A stretch of DNA of 64,000 nt from Canna indica (taxonomy: Eukaryota > Streptophyta > Magnoliopsida > Zingiberales > Cannaceae). The first letter of the stretch is position 1. Each line of letters opens with the position of its first letter. A model generated the notes under the pieces. That model made no database searches. It was not told the origin of the DNA and worked only from the letters and a program-made list of their open reading frames with translations. The stretch is taken from positions 23,010,001 through 23,074,000 of the forward strand of contig CP136893.1 of assembly GCA_034359265.1 (NCBI GenBank), read 5' to 3'. Shown here in pieces: positions 1 through 10,675 of this stretch. Made by a program: the position numbers and the translations under genes.

Positions 1-727
1 TCAAGAGCAAGGCATACATGATTTTATAATCATCCATTAATTCATCAAAATCATGAGAGCTAGATGAGTTAATACTATCATTATTATTAACATGACTAGA
101 AGAAGTGGAGTGTACCTCATTGTTATCATTCATGAGGCATTCTTTTGAGATGACTTCATAGTCATGAACGGAGAATGCTTCACTTGAGTAGGATGATGTG
201 AAAGCATTTGACCTCCTCTTTGTCTTGTTTTTCGTGGTAGGGCAATTCTTCTTCACATGCCCTTTTTTTTTGCACACATGGCAAATCACCTTCTTTTTCC
301 GATTTTTAGTACTCCTATGACTAGAGGCACTATAGGCTTCAAAAATCATATTAGTATTGGGTGGATGACAATTGTCATCACTCCCCTCATCAAATGTATT
401 GAGCTCTTCGATTTTTGCATAATTATAAAGCATGTTTAAGATAGCCCAAATATCGAATGTGAAAGTACAATGCATGATCTTTTCAAGGACATTATTTTCC
501 AAGGAACAAAATATGCAATTTCTAGCTTTAGCATTTAATTCAAACATATTAATTTATTCTTGGGTCCATGCATTCATGTCTTCCTTAGGTTCAATATATT
601 TAATTTTTACCATGTTAAAAACACTTAAACCTTAAGTCTTTAAGAAGGTGTACATCCTAGACTTCCAAAGACCAAAGTTCGAGTCATCGAACCTAGGAGG
701 TGAAGACGCTACCAACTCTAGTGCCAT
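1..727 (-). pseudogene. Copia (LTR-L) gag fragment with CCHC zinc knuckle
   Basis: Reading the minus strand from an ATG at 725-727, the conceptual protein starts MALELVASSPPRFDDSNF and continues into GLWKSRMYTFLKT. This is the N-terminal gag pattern of plant Copia elements (UBN2-like). A stop codon follows, and the frame resumes with a leucine- and cysteine-containing gag core. Further on, around 240-300, lies the zinc knuckle CHVCKKKGHVKKNC, which fits C-x2-C-x4-H-x4-C, followed by a serine- and asparagine-rich linker. Gag would package the element's RNA in cytoplasmic particles. The stop codon after the first 40 or so residues shows the copy is dead. Protease, integrase and reverse transcriptase lie beyond the left edge of the window. 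Confidence 0.8.
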
Positions 728-781
728 TCTCAGATCGAGACAAGGTGTAGAAGAGATGGTGAAATCTCAAGCTACAGACCC

Positions 782-793
782 GCTCTGATACCA
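782..793 (-). other. Primer-binding site of the LTR-L Copia element
   Basis: On the minus strand this reads TGGTATCAGAGC, the usual initiator-methionine tRNA complement of plant LTR retrotransposons. It lies a few bases after the LTR end and about 55 bases before the gag start codon, which fixes the element as minus strand with its 5' LTR at 798-2545. Confidence 0.85.
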
Positions 794-797
794 ATTA

Positions 798-2545
798 TTG
801 GGTGAAATGGCACACTAGAGGGGGGTGAATAGTGTATTAACTAAATCTATTTGCCTAATTTTGATTTTAAATATTTCTTAGATTACTTAGGCAATTCACA
901 AATCGAGTAGTAAGCGGAAGCAAAATATAAATTGTAAGCAATAAGAAATGCAAAGAAAACAATGCTAACACAGAGATTTATAGTGATTCGGTCCCAATGC
1001 CTACTCCACTACCTAAGCACCCCGCTTAGGATTTCCAAACTTAGTTTTACTAGATTAATGATGTTTTCCTTACACAGAGGACTTTGACTCGAAGAGTCTC
1101 ACTCTCAACCTAAGGCACTTCCACACCCGAAAGTCTTTGTCTTCTTATCGAGAGCACTCTTCCACCGCAACCCTAAGAGACAACTCAACTAATCCTAGTA
1201 AACTATGTTTACACAAGTAGCTTTACTCCTTCTACACCAAGGATATCACTCAATCACAAGACCTAACACTAGGTCTTCTTACAAGTTTAAATACAAAGAA
1301 ATAAACAAGAAAATACAACACTAAATGGAGCAATAAATTAAATAATAAAATACTTAACTCCAAATAAAGTTTCCTAGCTTCCTCTTGATGCCTTTGATGA
1401 TGAAACAATGAAATGAAGGCTTAATCAAGGAGATGACAGGTTCAAGCTAGGGTTTTCACAATATTAACTCAATGAAGGCTTTGGAATTGATCAATGATGG
1501 CTCAATGAGGTTTTGTAGTGATCAAAAGTTATTTAAGGAAGGCTGAGTTTGGGTATTTATAACTTTGCAACGGAAATAACGCGTCAACGGGCGGGACTAG
1601 TCATTTTCGCAGTTCGATCGCATGCTGGTCGATCGTCGATCGACCGACCGATCGCCCGCCCGCGACCACTTCGCCTTCTGTGAGTTATGCGCATTGTTCA
1701 GTCGATCGATAGGTCGATTGAATGAATCGCGAGATCAGTGTTCCGCAATCTGATCGACCGGTCGGTCGACCGAAGTACTTCTGCCAAGTCGCGATTCTTG
1801 CGATCCTCAATTCGGTCGACCGATCGATCGACCGAAGACCATACTGCCAATTTTTGGCTTTTGCCGGTCGATCGAACCTGGGTTGAACAGGGCAGTTTGC
1901 TATTTTGCTTGGGTTTTTCTACTCATTTTGGTTCCGTCTTCGCTAAGCCTACTTATATAAGTTAGTAAATGTTAAATAATGATTACCCGCATTTGGATTC
2001 AATAAAAATATCTAAAAATTCAAAATCCTTAAGAATCAAAATCTAGTTTTTGGGGTCTAGTACAAATTTTCAGAAAACAGAAATTTTCTAACTTCGCAGG
2101 TCAAGTATGGGTAGGCTAAAGTCTTCCAAAAAATCCTTAAAAATACATCGTTATCTAGTTTCTACCCAAGGAACAATTATCGCCATTTTTTTGTCAAGAT
2201 AATGTCTAGGTCATATAGCCCTCCAAGGAGCTCCCTAGGTTATTTTAGGACGGTTTCTGAGATTTCATGATTTGGGATTCGGGGATGGTTTTTGGATTCT
2301 TATGCATCACCATGAGGATTTTACAATATAATCTAGACACCCTGAATCTAGACTCTATCTTCCCGACGAATCCGAGCGCGTCGACCAACGTCCTTTCGAT
2401 TTCTCGATTTCTTTGATATTTTCGACCGAGGACGTCGTGTGCTAACTGATATGGAACTTGAAAGATATCTCTATGAAACATTAGTTCCATGTTTGTTATC
2501 ATCAAAACCGAAAATAAGACCAAGATTGAAAAAATTAAGCCAACA
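798..2545 (-). mobile_element. 5' LTR of Copia element, family LTR-L
   Basis: The minus strand starts TGTTGGCTTA at 2545 and runs to CATTTCACCCAATA next to the primer-binding site. It aligns along its length with the complete LTRs at 40091-41763 and 62116-63591: same start, same middle block of CGATCG-type palindromes, and same end with a run of C followed by CTCTAGTGT. The other LTR is outside the window, so no target duplication can be checked. It is inserted in the 3' part of the LINE at 2546-8546. Open reading frames within it are by-products of the palindromic block. Confidence 0.88.
1600..1880. repeat. CGATCG/GGTCGACC palindrome cluster inside LTR-L
   Basis: A GC-rich block in an otherwise AT-rich LTR, made of overlapping short palindromes such as CGATCG, TCGATCGA and GGTCGACC. 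The same kind of block occurs at 40795-40965 and 62440-62760 in the other complete copies, so it belongs to the family. It is dense in CpG and GATC. No function is shown; it could be a binding array or a methylation target. Confidence 0.75.
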
Positions 2546-2814
2546 TAGTTAAGTGCTATGACTGCACGACCAAACTAGTCCAAAGGCTGCTATGGTTATT
2601 TAAATATGCTTCAATTCTTTTGTCATGTAAAGATAGACTCTAAAAGTAAACATCATGAACCCCATTCCCTCCCAAGTCTTTTTGGAGAGTGATGGTATCC
2701 CAGGATACAAGATGCATACCTTCTTTATCTTTTTTACTTTGCCAAAGAAATTTGCCAATCATTGAATTTATTTCCTTCATGTTCTTTTTAGATAACCAGG
2801 AGACAAACATAGAT

Positions 2815-3255
2815 GGCTCGTTTGGTACATCGTATAGTACTAGTCTGTATTGACTAACTTGTATAGTACTAGTATGTATTGACTAACCTATATAATATAA
2901 TATAATATACACTATAATATATAAAATATAATATAATGTAATGTAATATATATAATATATAATATAATATAATATAATAAATATATTATATTATAAATAT
3001 TTCATAAATTAAAATTATTATATTCTTATTATTTATATATTTTTTAATTTTTGACTGGAGATAAAATGAGTATCAAAAATATTGAAAGTTCTAGTGCAGA
3101 CTAATGAAGAGCTTTGAGAGTTTATTATTAATACACCTTATGACAGCTGATGGGGTACTATTTTTAGTACAGGTATTAGTTAATACCATTTTCAAACACT
3201 GTATAGTATTATCCTAATACTATATAGGAGGCTTATATAGGGTACCAAATAGGCC
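2815..3255. mobile_element. hAT-like MITE inside the LINE
   Basis: A very AT-rich insertion interrupting LINE ORF2. The left end GGCTCGTTTGGTAC is an imperfect inverted match of the right end GTACCAAATAGGCC. The flanks share CATAG on both sides (ACATAGAT, CATAGTGA), compatible with an eroded 8-bp hAT duplication. There is no coding capacity. Homologous LINE sequence resumes on either side. Confidence 0.65.
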
Positions 3256-3875
3256 CATAGTGAATTAGGATTGAGGCCAAAACAGAATTGATAAGTGTTA
3301 TTTTACTAGCTTGGGAGAGATAGTTTGACTGCCAAGATCCTATCTTAGAGTTAATCGGATCAAAAAGGCAATCATGTGCATTTTTAGGAGGTCTGCGGAG
3401 GGAGATTATTGCACCTAAGTATTTGAAGGGAAAAGACCCTTCCTGAATTGATAAATTATTGCAGATGCTGGTTTTAGTGTGTTGAGGTGTATGCTTAGGA
3501 AAAAGACAGCAGATTTGCTAAAATTAAAAACCTTATGTCCAGTGATATGGAAATAATGTTGGAAGATGGTTTTAAAGTTGTTGATACTGCTATTGTTGGC
3601 TTTAAATGCAAGCAAAATATCATCTGCAAACATTAGATGACTGATGCTAAGGGTATTGTTAATTTTTAGAGGTGTTATTAGATTATCATTAACAACCCTA
3701 TTGATCAATAAGGTTAAAGTTTGAGCTACAATGATATAAATAAAAGGGGACAAGTGATCCCCTTGTCTGATACCCCTACTGGATTGAAAAAAATCAGAAA
3801 ATTTACCATTTATCATGCATGCAAAGGAGGGTGAAGAGATGCATGATCTTATCCAACTGATAAAAATGGGGGGGG

Positions 3876-5964
3876 GCACAAAACTCCAAAACAGCATAAA
3901 TGACATCCCAGGATATAGAGTCATAAGCCTTTTCAAGGTCTAGTTTGACAAAGATATAAAACCTTTTACTCTTAGATCCATAAATGGTATGAGTCATTTC
4001 TTGAGTAATAAGGATATTATCATGAATACTACGACCTCTAATAAAAGCTGATTGTTCTTTCGAGATAAGTGTGGGTAAGCACTCCTTAAGTCTATTGGCA
4101 ATGAGCTCAGTTAAGATCCTATATGAGAAGTTTCATAGGGCAATGGGTCTGAAATCCTTAACTTTGGTAGGATTCTGACATTTGGGAATGAAGATTAAGA
4201 TTGTTTTGTTCCATTCATAAGGGAGAAAACTAGATTTGTGGAAATTTTGGAAACAACTAAGGATATCATAAAAAATGATACTCCAATAACTTTTGTAGAA
4301 TTTTGCAGTTAAACCATCAAGTCTAGGGCTTTTGCCATTTGTCATGGACTTAATAGTTTTCCAGATTTCTGTCTTAGAGAAAGGAGCAATTAGAGAGTGG
4401 TTGAAGTTAGAATTTATATTAGGATAAATAGGCCAAAGTTAAATAGTAAAATTATTTTGGTGCGAAGGTGACCAAAGATTTTTGTAGAAGTCAGAAAATT
4501 CTTTGAGAATTTCATTCTCATCAGTCACTGTGTTCCCATCTTCTAAGGCAATTGATGAGATATGATTAATCCTCCTACGAGAGGTAACTATACGATGGAA
4601 ATAAGCAGTATTTTTATCTCCTTCAAGGCACTATTTCAATTTAGCTTTAGCCCACCATTTGATACTTATTTGTCTTTGGAGGGCAATAGCCTTGTTGCTA
4701 AGGGAATTCAACTCAGTATGTTCATTATTTGACATGGTATTACTTGCTTCCTTAAGTTCTAAATTATAGATAAGTCCTTGGGTGATTTTGAGATTTGTTT
4801 CCAAATTATCTAAAGACTCCCTATTCCATTTAGAGAGGGCATATCTAGTGGCAGATAGTTGCAGGGGAAGCTTTGTTTGAGGGTTAGAAGTATGTAAAGG
4901 TTTAGTCCAAGCTTAATTAAGCACAGAACTCCAAAACAGCATAAATGGCATCCCAGGATATAGAGTCATAAGCCTTTTCAAGGTCTAGTTTGACCAAGAT
5001 ATAAGACCTTTTACTCTTAGATCCATAAATGGTATGAGCCATTTCTTGAGTAATAAGGATATTATCATGAATACTACGACCTTTAATAAAAGCTGATTGT
5101 TCTTTCAAGATAAGTGTGGGTAAGCACTCCTTAAGTCTATTGGCAATGAGTTTAGTTAAGATCCTATATAAGAGGTTTCATAGGGCAATGGGTCTGAAAT
5201 TCTTAACTTTGGTAGGATTCTGACATTTGGGAATGAAGGTTAAGATTGTTTTGTTCCATTCATGAGGGAGAAAACTAGATTTGTGGAAATTTTGGAAATA
5301 GCTAAGGATATCATCAGAAATGATACTCCAATATCTTTTGTAGAATTCCGCAGTGAAATCATCAAGTCCAGGGCTTTTGCCATTTGCCATGGACTTAATA
5401 GTTTCCCAGATTTCTGTCTTAGAGAAAGGAGCAATTAGAGAGTGGTTGAAGTTAGAATTTATAGTAGGATAAACAGGCCAAAGTTAAATAGTAAAATTAT
5501 TTTGGTGCGAGGTGACCAAAGATTTTTGTAGAAGTCAGAAAATTCTTTGAGAATTTCATTCTCATCAGTCACTGTGTTCCCATCTTCTAAGGCAATTGAT
5601 GAGATATGATTAATCCTCCTACGAGAGGTAACTATACGATGGAAATAAGCAGTATTTTTATCTCCTTCAAGGCACTATTTCAATTTAGCTTTAGCCCACC
5701 ATTTGATACTTATTTGTCTTTGGAGGGCAATAGCCTTGTTGCTAAGGGAATTCAACTCAGTCTGTTCATTATTTGACAGGGTATTACTTGCTTCCTTAAG
5801 TTCTAAATTATAGATAAGTCCTTGGGTGATTTTGAGATTTGTTTCCAAATTATCTAAAGACTCCCTATTCCATTTAGAGATGTCATATCTAGTGGCAGAT
5901 AGTTGCAGATGAAGCTTTGTTTGAGGGTTAGAAGTATGTAAAGATTTAGTCCAAGCTTGATTAA
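3876..5964. repeat. 1.04-kb tandem duplication within LINE ORF2
   Basis: Bases 3876-4920 and 4921-5964 are direct copies joined head to tail at 4920/4921. They cover the ORF2 linker and the first reverse transcriptase blocks. By eye they differ by roughly 3-4%, with more differences in the RT part than in the linker part and one single-base length difference. Flanking LINE sequence is single copy. Confidence 0.9.
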
Positions 5965-6728
5965 CCACCTCATTTGTTTCAGGTTAGTAAATCCAAAAGT
6001 TTTGAAATTTAAACAGCTTGTTCCCTCTATTTATATCAAGATTGAGACGGGTTTGGAGAGGATTGTGATCAGATGCAGTTCTGATGAGATGTTTGACAGT
6101 AGATTTGCCATAAAAATTTAACCAAGCAGAGTTTGAAAAAACTCTGTCTTGTCTAATTAAAATTCTAGCCTCTCCCTTTTTATTGTTGCACCATGTAAAA
6201 TTAGGGCCAATAAAACCCAAGTCAATAAGATTTGAGTGGGTAATGAAGTCTCTAAAGTCTCTAATGTATTGAATGACCCTAAATGTTGAACCTCCCTTTT
6301 TATCATCTTTATTTAGAATACAATTAAAGTTCCCCATCACCAGCTAAGGCTAGGAGGATAGATCAATGTTAGACAGTTGAATCCAAAGCTCTCTTCTCAA
6401 GATTGGATTTGTATTAGCATAGATAGAAGAAAATATGAAAAGCATTGCACTTTCAAAAGAGACAATGATATGAATTACATCATACTGGACAAAGATAACT
6501 TTAGCTTTAATAATAAAAGAATCCCAAGCAATTATAATTCCTCTAGAAGCTCCAGAGGAAGAAGAAGACACACCTACCCATTTTCTACCAAGTTTTTTAA
6601 TAAAGTTGGTAGCTACATCATTAGATACATGAGTTTCTTGAAGAGACATGAGATTAATATGCCCATTTTTTATACAAGAGAATATCCTGTCCATAACATA
6701 TTTCCTTAGAATTCCTCTAACATTCCAG

Positions 6729-8546
6729 TTAAGTACTTCCATGAATAACTATAGCAAGGTTGTTTGAACAGTCCATATTCTCATTAGAATTCTTATTCTT
6801 AGGAGGAGGATCTGCTCTAGGTCTCTTACTAGCAGAGGAGAAAGAAGGTAAGGTAAGGAAGACATCCTTATCATGTTTATTCATAGAGGCTTTAGGTTGT
6901 TTACCTTTCTTGCCCTTAGGGTGCTCCTTAGGGGAGGGTTGAGAATTAAATATCATGGTAACTTCCTGAACTAAATCTTCAAAGGGCTTATGAGCATTAA
7001 TTCTAGGGTGTGAAGTAATGTTATTTTCTCTACCCCTAAGAGTACCTTCCTTGTGGTTGTATTCCCAATTAGGCCTAAGATTTTCATCATTTTCTTTTTG
7101 AAGATTTGTTCCATTTTTACCATTAAAGGAGGTAAAATACTTCTTATATTCTTTTTTGCCAAAAGGATTTCTAAAAACATTCTCTTTAAGAGCTTCCTTA
7201 TGAATAAGACTTTTTTTTCTAATAAGTCTTTTTAGTCCACACAGGATTCTCTAGGTTGTTTAAAACCTTAGGGGTTGAATTGTTATTTAAGTTCTGGGTT
7301 TTTTGGGAGTTTTCATTTGGTGAATGATTGGTATTCTGATTAGGGTTTCTCAGTTGATTCCTCCTTCTAGTAACTTGAATTCAAGGTCCAAACAGGGGTT
7401 CTTCAGTGTCAGTTTTCTGTTTTGAAGTAGTATTATTCTCCTTAACTACACTGTTCAAAGGGTGAGAATTCTCAGTAATATCATGATTGACCTCAACATG
7501 GTTTGCATTGTCCACAGAGGAACATTTATTGTCAGGACAACTAACTTCCCTATGTCCTATGATTCCACATTTGAAACACACAGAAGGGAGGTTTTCATAA
7601 ACTATTGGTTGAAAAAATTCAGAATCAGTCAAATTAATCAAAACTCCTTTACTATTAGCAATTAAACTCACAGAAACAGGGTTCCATAATTCTAGGGGAA
7701 GTGCATGAATACGTAACCACACAGGAGCATAAGAAAAGCATTCTATCCATGGACGAAAAAAGGCTTCCAGAGAACAAGGCGTATTACATCCCCTCGGCAG
7801 GACCAAAGTCCACCACTGAGGACATTTGTCGCATGATCCTGAGATCTAAACCGAAAAACGAAAAAATCTTCTTCAATATCCATTACATTCACAATACCAT
7901 AAGATGACCAAAGATTAAAAGCCCATCGAGAAATTACAAACAAAGGGGCCGACTTGCCCAAAAATTTACCGATCAAAGATGCATGCCAGGGGCTCTGCCA
8001 TTCCTAGATTTGTTCAGCCGAGAAAGAAACCTTACCAGATGATTGAGATTGAATTCTAGAGAGGGTTGAGGATGTTACCGGATCCACGCTTTTAGGGTTC
8101 GAACCTCGTAAGATCTGGGCCCAAGATAAGGTACTTGTACCTGGTAGGAGTGTCTTTGCCTTCAAAGGTGGTTGATCGATAGCCTTCTTACTTGATTCGT
8201 CCTCCAGAGAAGTAGATCTCATATTAGGGTTTGCCCTAGGATTTGGATCGGCCGCAATCAAGGGGCTTTCCTTCAGATTTGCACCAGAGGACTCCCTTAT
8301 GGTCATCGGAGTGGTTATCCCTTCCATCGGAGTCAAAGAGTCCCTATTAGAGTTTGCTTTTTTGCATGGAACCACTGAGGGGGACGTTGCTTCTAGTATA
8401 AAGACATCGCTAGATGGTAGATCGGAGGAAGGTGGAGATTTTTGGGGGGAAGGGAGGGGATCATCGGAGGGGGAATCGTCGGGAACGGAGGGCGACTCAC
8501 TTGTCGCCTTCGTTATCGCCTTAGGGTTTTTTCGAAACGACGCCAT
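6729..8546 (-). pseudogene. LINE ORF1: nucleic-acid-binding gag-like protein
   Basis: The minus-strand start at 8546 gives MASFRKNPKAITKATSES, followed by a long proline/serine-rich low-complexity N-terminus. Then come the DUF4283-like fold of plant LINE ORF1 (FVISRWAFNLWSSYGIV, LWSCRGDVIRLVLWKPFF, APVWLRIHALPLELW) and a zinc knuckle CFKCGIIGHREVSC near 7530-7570. The C-terminal tail is basic (KRPRADPPPKNKN). The product would coat LINE RNA. The frame is broken at about 8004 and again near 7790 and 7380-6960. Its stop at 6729-6731 overlaps the ORF2 start by 14 bases in another frame. Confidence 0.85.
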
Positions 8547-8830
8547 ATGTTTAAATTTTTTTGCCCAAAAGTCTTTAATACCATAAAAATTCATTAAAAA
8601 ATAATTTTTAATAAATAAAAATATCATGTTATAAAAGAAATTTACAAACATTTTAATAAAAAATTGTTAGTGTTAAACACTTTTGACAAAAGTCTTTAAA
8701 AGCCTCAAATTCATGAAAAAGTAATTTTCAATAAATAGAAGAATTTATATTATAATTTTTAAAATAAATTATAAAAAATTAATTAAAAAAATTAATGTTA
8801 AAAGCTTTTGGCAAAAGTCTTTAAGCACTT
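8547..8830. repeat. About 122-bp repeats upstream of LINE ORF1
   Basis: The motif CAAAAGTCTTTAA recurs at about 8566, 8687 and 8812 with related AT-rich sequence between (spacings 121 and 125). It lies directly before the ORF1 start, so it may be a repeated LINE 5' UTR or promoter unit. It may equally be an older AT-rich repeat at the insertion site. Confidence 0.5.
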
Positions 8831-10675
8831 TCACTTTGGCCAAAAGTATGGAGGGTAAAATTAGAATTCCTTTCTGATTCTGGATTTGGAAATTTATGAA
8901 GCTTTGCTTCGATTTTAAAAATTTCTCATACAGTTATTTTGGTTTGAAAAAATTGCTTAAGGAGGAAAGAGAAGAAATACAAGGAAGGAAGAGAATGTTA
9001 GGAAAAAAGTCAGACTTGAAAAGAAAAAGTTGGGTCCAATTTATTCGTCGCGTTTAACGTGTGTCAACTCCCCCCTAAAATATGTCAAGAAAATACATCT
9101 TCACTCTTATTGAGTTAAAAAAACAAAAGAAAGTACGTTTCAATGATGATAATGTGAAAAGGATGCTGAACATATTTGTCAAGATCTCAAAGTTGGAATT
9201 GAACACCTCTTCTTTATCCCTGCTGTTGTTTAGCTAGAGCTGCTGCTGATTTTGTTTTCTTCAGGAGTAGGATTTTTGAACCAGATACACTCTTCATGGC
9301 TGAGTTGGAGCAAGAGAAATAGAAAGAAGACTAGATGTTAAAAAGAACATAACTCTTTCTATTGTTTGGTTTAAAACATATATATAATATTTAAAATAAA
9401 AGAATTGAACATTCGCTTAGAAATATAAGATTAAAAAAGAACTTACTTTGTCGGCCCCCAAAAATATTTTCCTTCAAACTGGGAATGCAATAAAATTGAA
9501 ATTCATTTTCTAGCTCAATTCAAAAGAACAAAAAGTAGATAGATTATTATATTTTCTTTTCTTTTTTTATTCATTTATCTTCCATGCTAATGTCCTTTAT
9601 TTTACTTCCTTTCCCCTTCCCTCTTCAAACATAGCATGAATAATGCCAACTCAATGTCAAAACATACCGATGTAATATTGAGAGGTACATTTGGCTTGCA
9701 CCAAGGATTGAGGAGAAATGTGTTTCTTACGGAAACTCCGGTTGCCCACAGCATTATTTGCCTAACTCTAAAAAGATGCTCTTGTTTGTTTAATTGGTTA
9801 TCTGCATGTTTATTTTATGCAAGATGCTTTCGGTTGAAGAAGAAGTTTATTCCAAGAATATGTTTATGATCTTGGGGAATGGGAATAGTGGAATGGACAA
9901 TTTGTGCCCACGAGCTGCTTAAAGAGATGCTATGGGTTTCCACATATAAAACAACGCATCTTATCTTTTAATCAAGGGTTTCCACTTTCCACAAAGTGGA
10001 TTATCCTAGTGTGTGCATTAAGACTCATGCCTTTTGTTGCTCATAAAGAGATGTCATAACTTGAATGGAGGCAAAACAAACTAAACATGACGGATATGTA
10101 CTAGTAACGATGATTGTTAAGGCACAATTAAAAGGGCTCACCACAAAAAGCTGACATATAGCAAACTGTCATGCAGCGGTACACAAGTTCAATTATAGCA
10201 TGCTCATAGTCTGTCATTTTGCTTCCTTCGGAAATTTTGACAATTTCTGCCTGAATTATTTGACCTCGTTTAATTCTGACTATCACAACTTCTCTATAGT
10301 GTTTTTAAAAATAGAACTGAAAGAATACAATATAATTTGTGTAAAAAGTCAGAACCTTAATTAGTACATGTAGTGGCTAATGTCCGACTAATAGCAGGAG
10401 AAGAGACTGACATCATAAATAGAAAAATAAGTTTCTTCGTGACTCATGTCTATCTCTTAATCAGCACTGATAGTGAATTGTGCCAAAATGGTTAGAGCAG
10501 CGTAGGGAAAACTTCAAAAAAACAGGAGCCGATTGCATGACATTCTCTTATCGAAGATCCTGCATTTAACCTTCAAGGCAAGATTGTCTTATATACTTTC
10601 TGAGGAGAAATTCTGCAAAGAAAGCTTAATCCCTAGAGCGTGACTGGAACTTGTCTTTTCCATATTGTGAAGAGA
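8831..10675. other. No gene recognised; 3' flank of the glucosidase II beta gene
   Basis: AT-rich sequence without a convincing coding region or terminal repeats. The part next to 10676 should contain the 3' UTR and polyadenylation site of the minus-strand gene. No single poly(A) signal stands out enough to call. Confidence 0.5.

Larger units (their letters stand above)
2546..6742 (-). pseudogene. LINE ORF2: endonuclease and reverse transcriptase
   Basis: The start at 6742 gives MEVLNWNVRG, the usual opening of plant LINE ORF2. An APE-type endonuclease follows: LMSLQETH near 6640, FTWCNNKKG near 6180, and the SDHNPL motif near 6070. After a linker come the RT blocks NGKSPGLD, FRPIAL, SAFIKGRSIHDN, VKLDLEKAYDSISWD, the RQGDHLSP block near 3760, and the catalytic FADD at 3619-3630. 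Past the MITE, 2546-2800 encodes FLWQSKKDKEG and LVSWDTI, typical of the RT C-terminal region. The protein would nick target DNA and copy LINE RNA. Frameshifts, stops and duplication of the linker/early RT segment inactivate it. RQGDHLSP differs from the usual RQGDPLSP. Confidence 0.9.
2546..8546 (-). mobile_element. L1-type LINE, decayed and 3' truncated
   Basis: A plant L1-type non-LTR element on the minus strand with ORF1 (8546 down to 6729) and ORF2 (6742 downward). Its 3' end is cut off by the LTR-L insertion at 2545, so the poly(A) tail is not in the window. Two later changes lie within it: a MITE at 2815-3255 and a tandem duplication at 3876-5964. Several frameshifts and stops in both ORFs make it non-autonomous. 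The LINE is older than the Copia, the MITE and the duplication. Confidence 0.9.

Noticed and set aside
1738..1965. Frame with RSVDRSTS repeats
   Set aside because: Created by the CGATCG palindromes of LTR-L; the same motifs give similar frames at 40820-41017 and 62298-62693.
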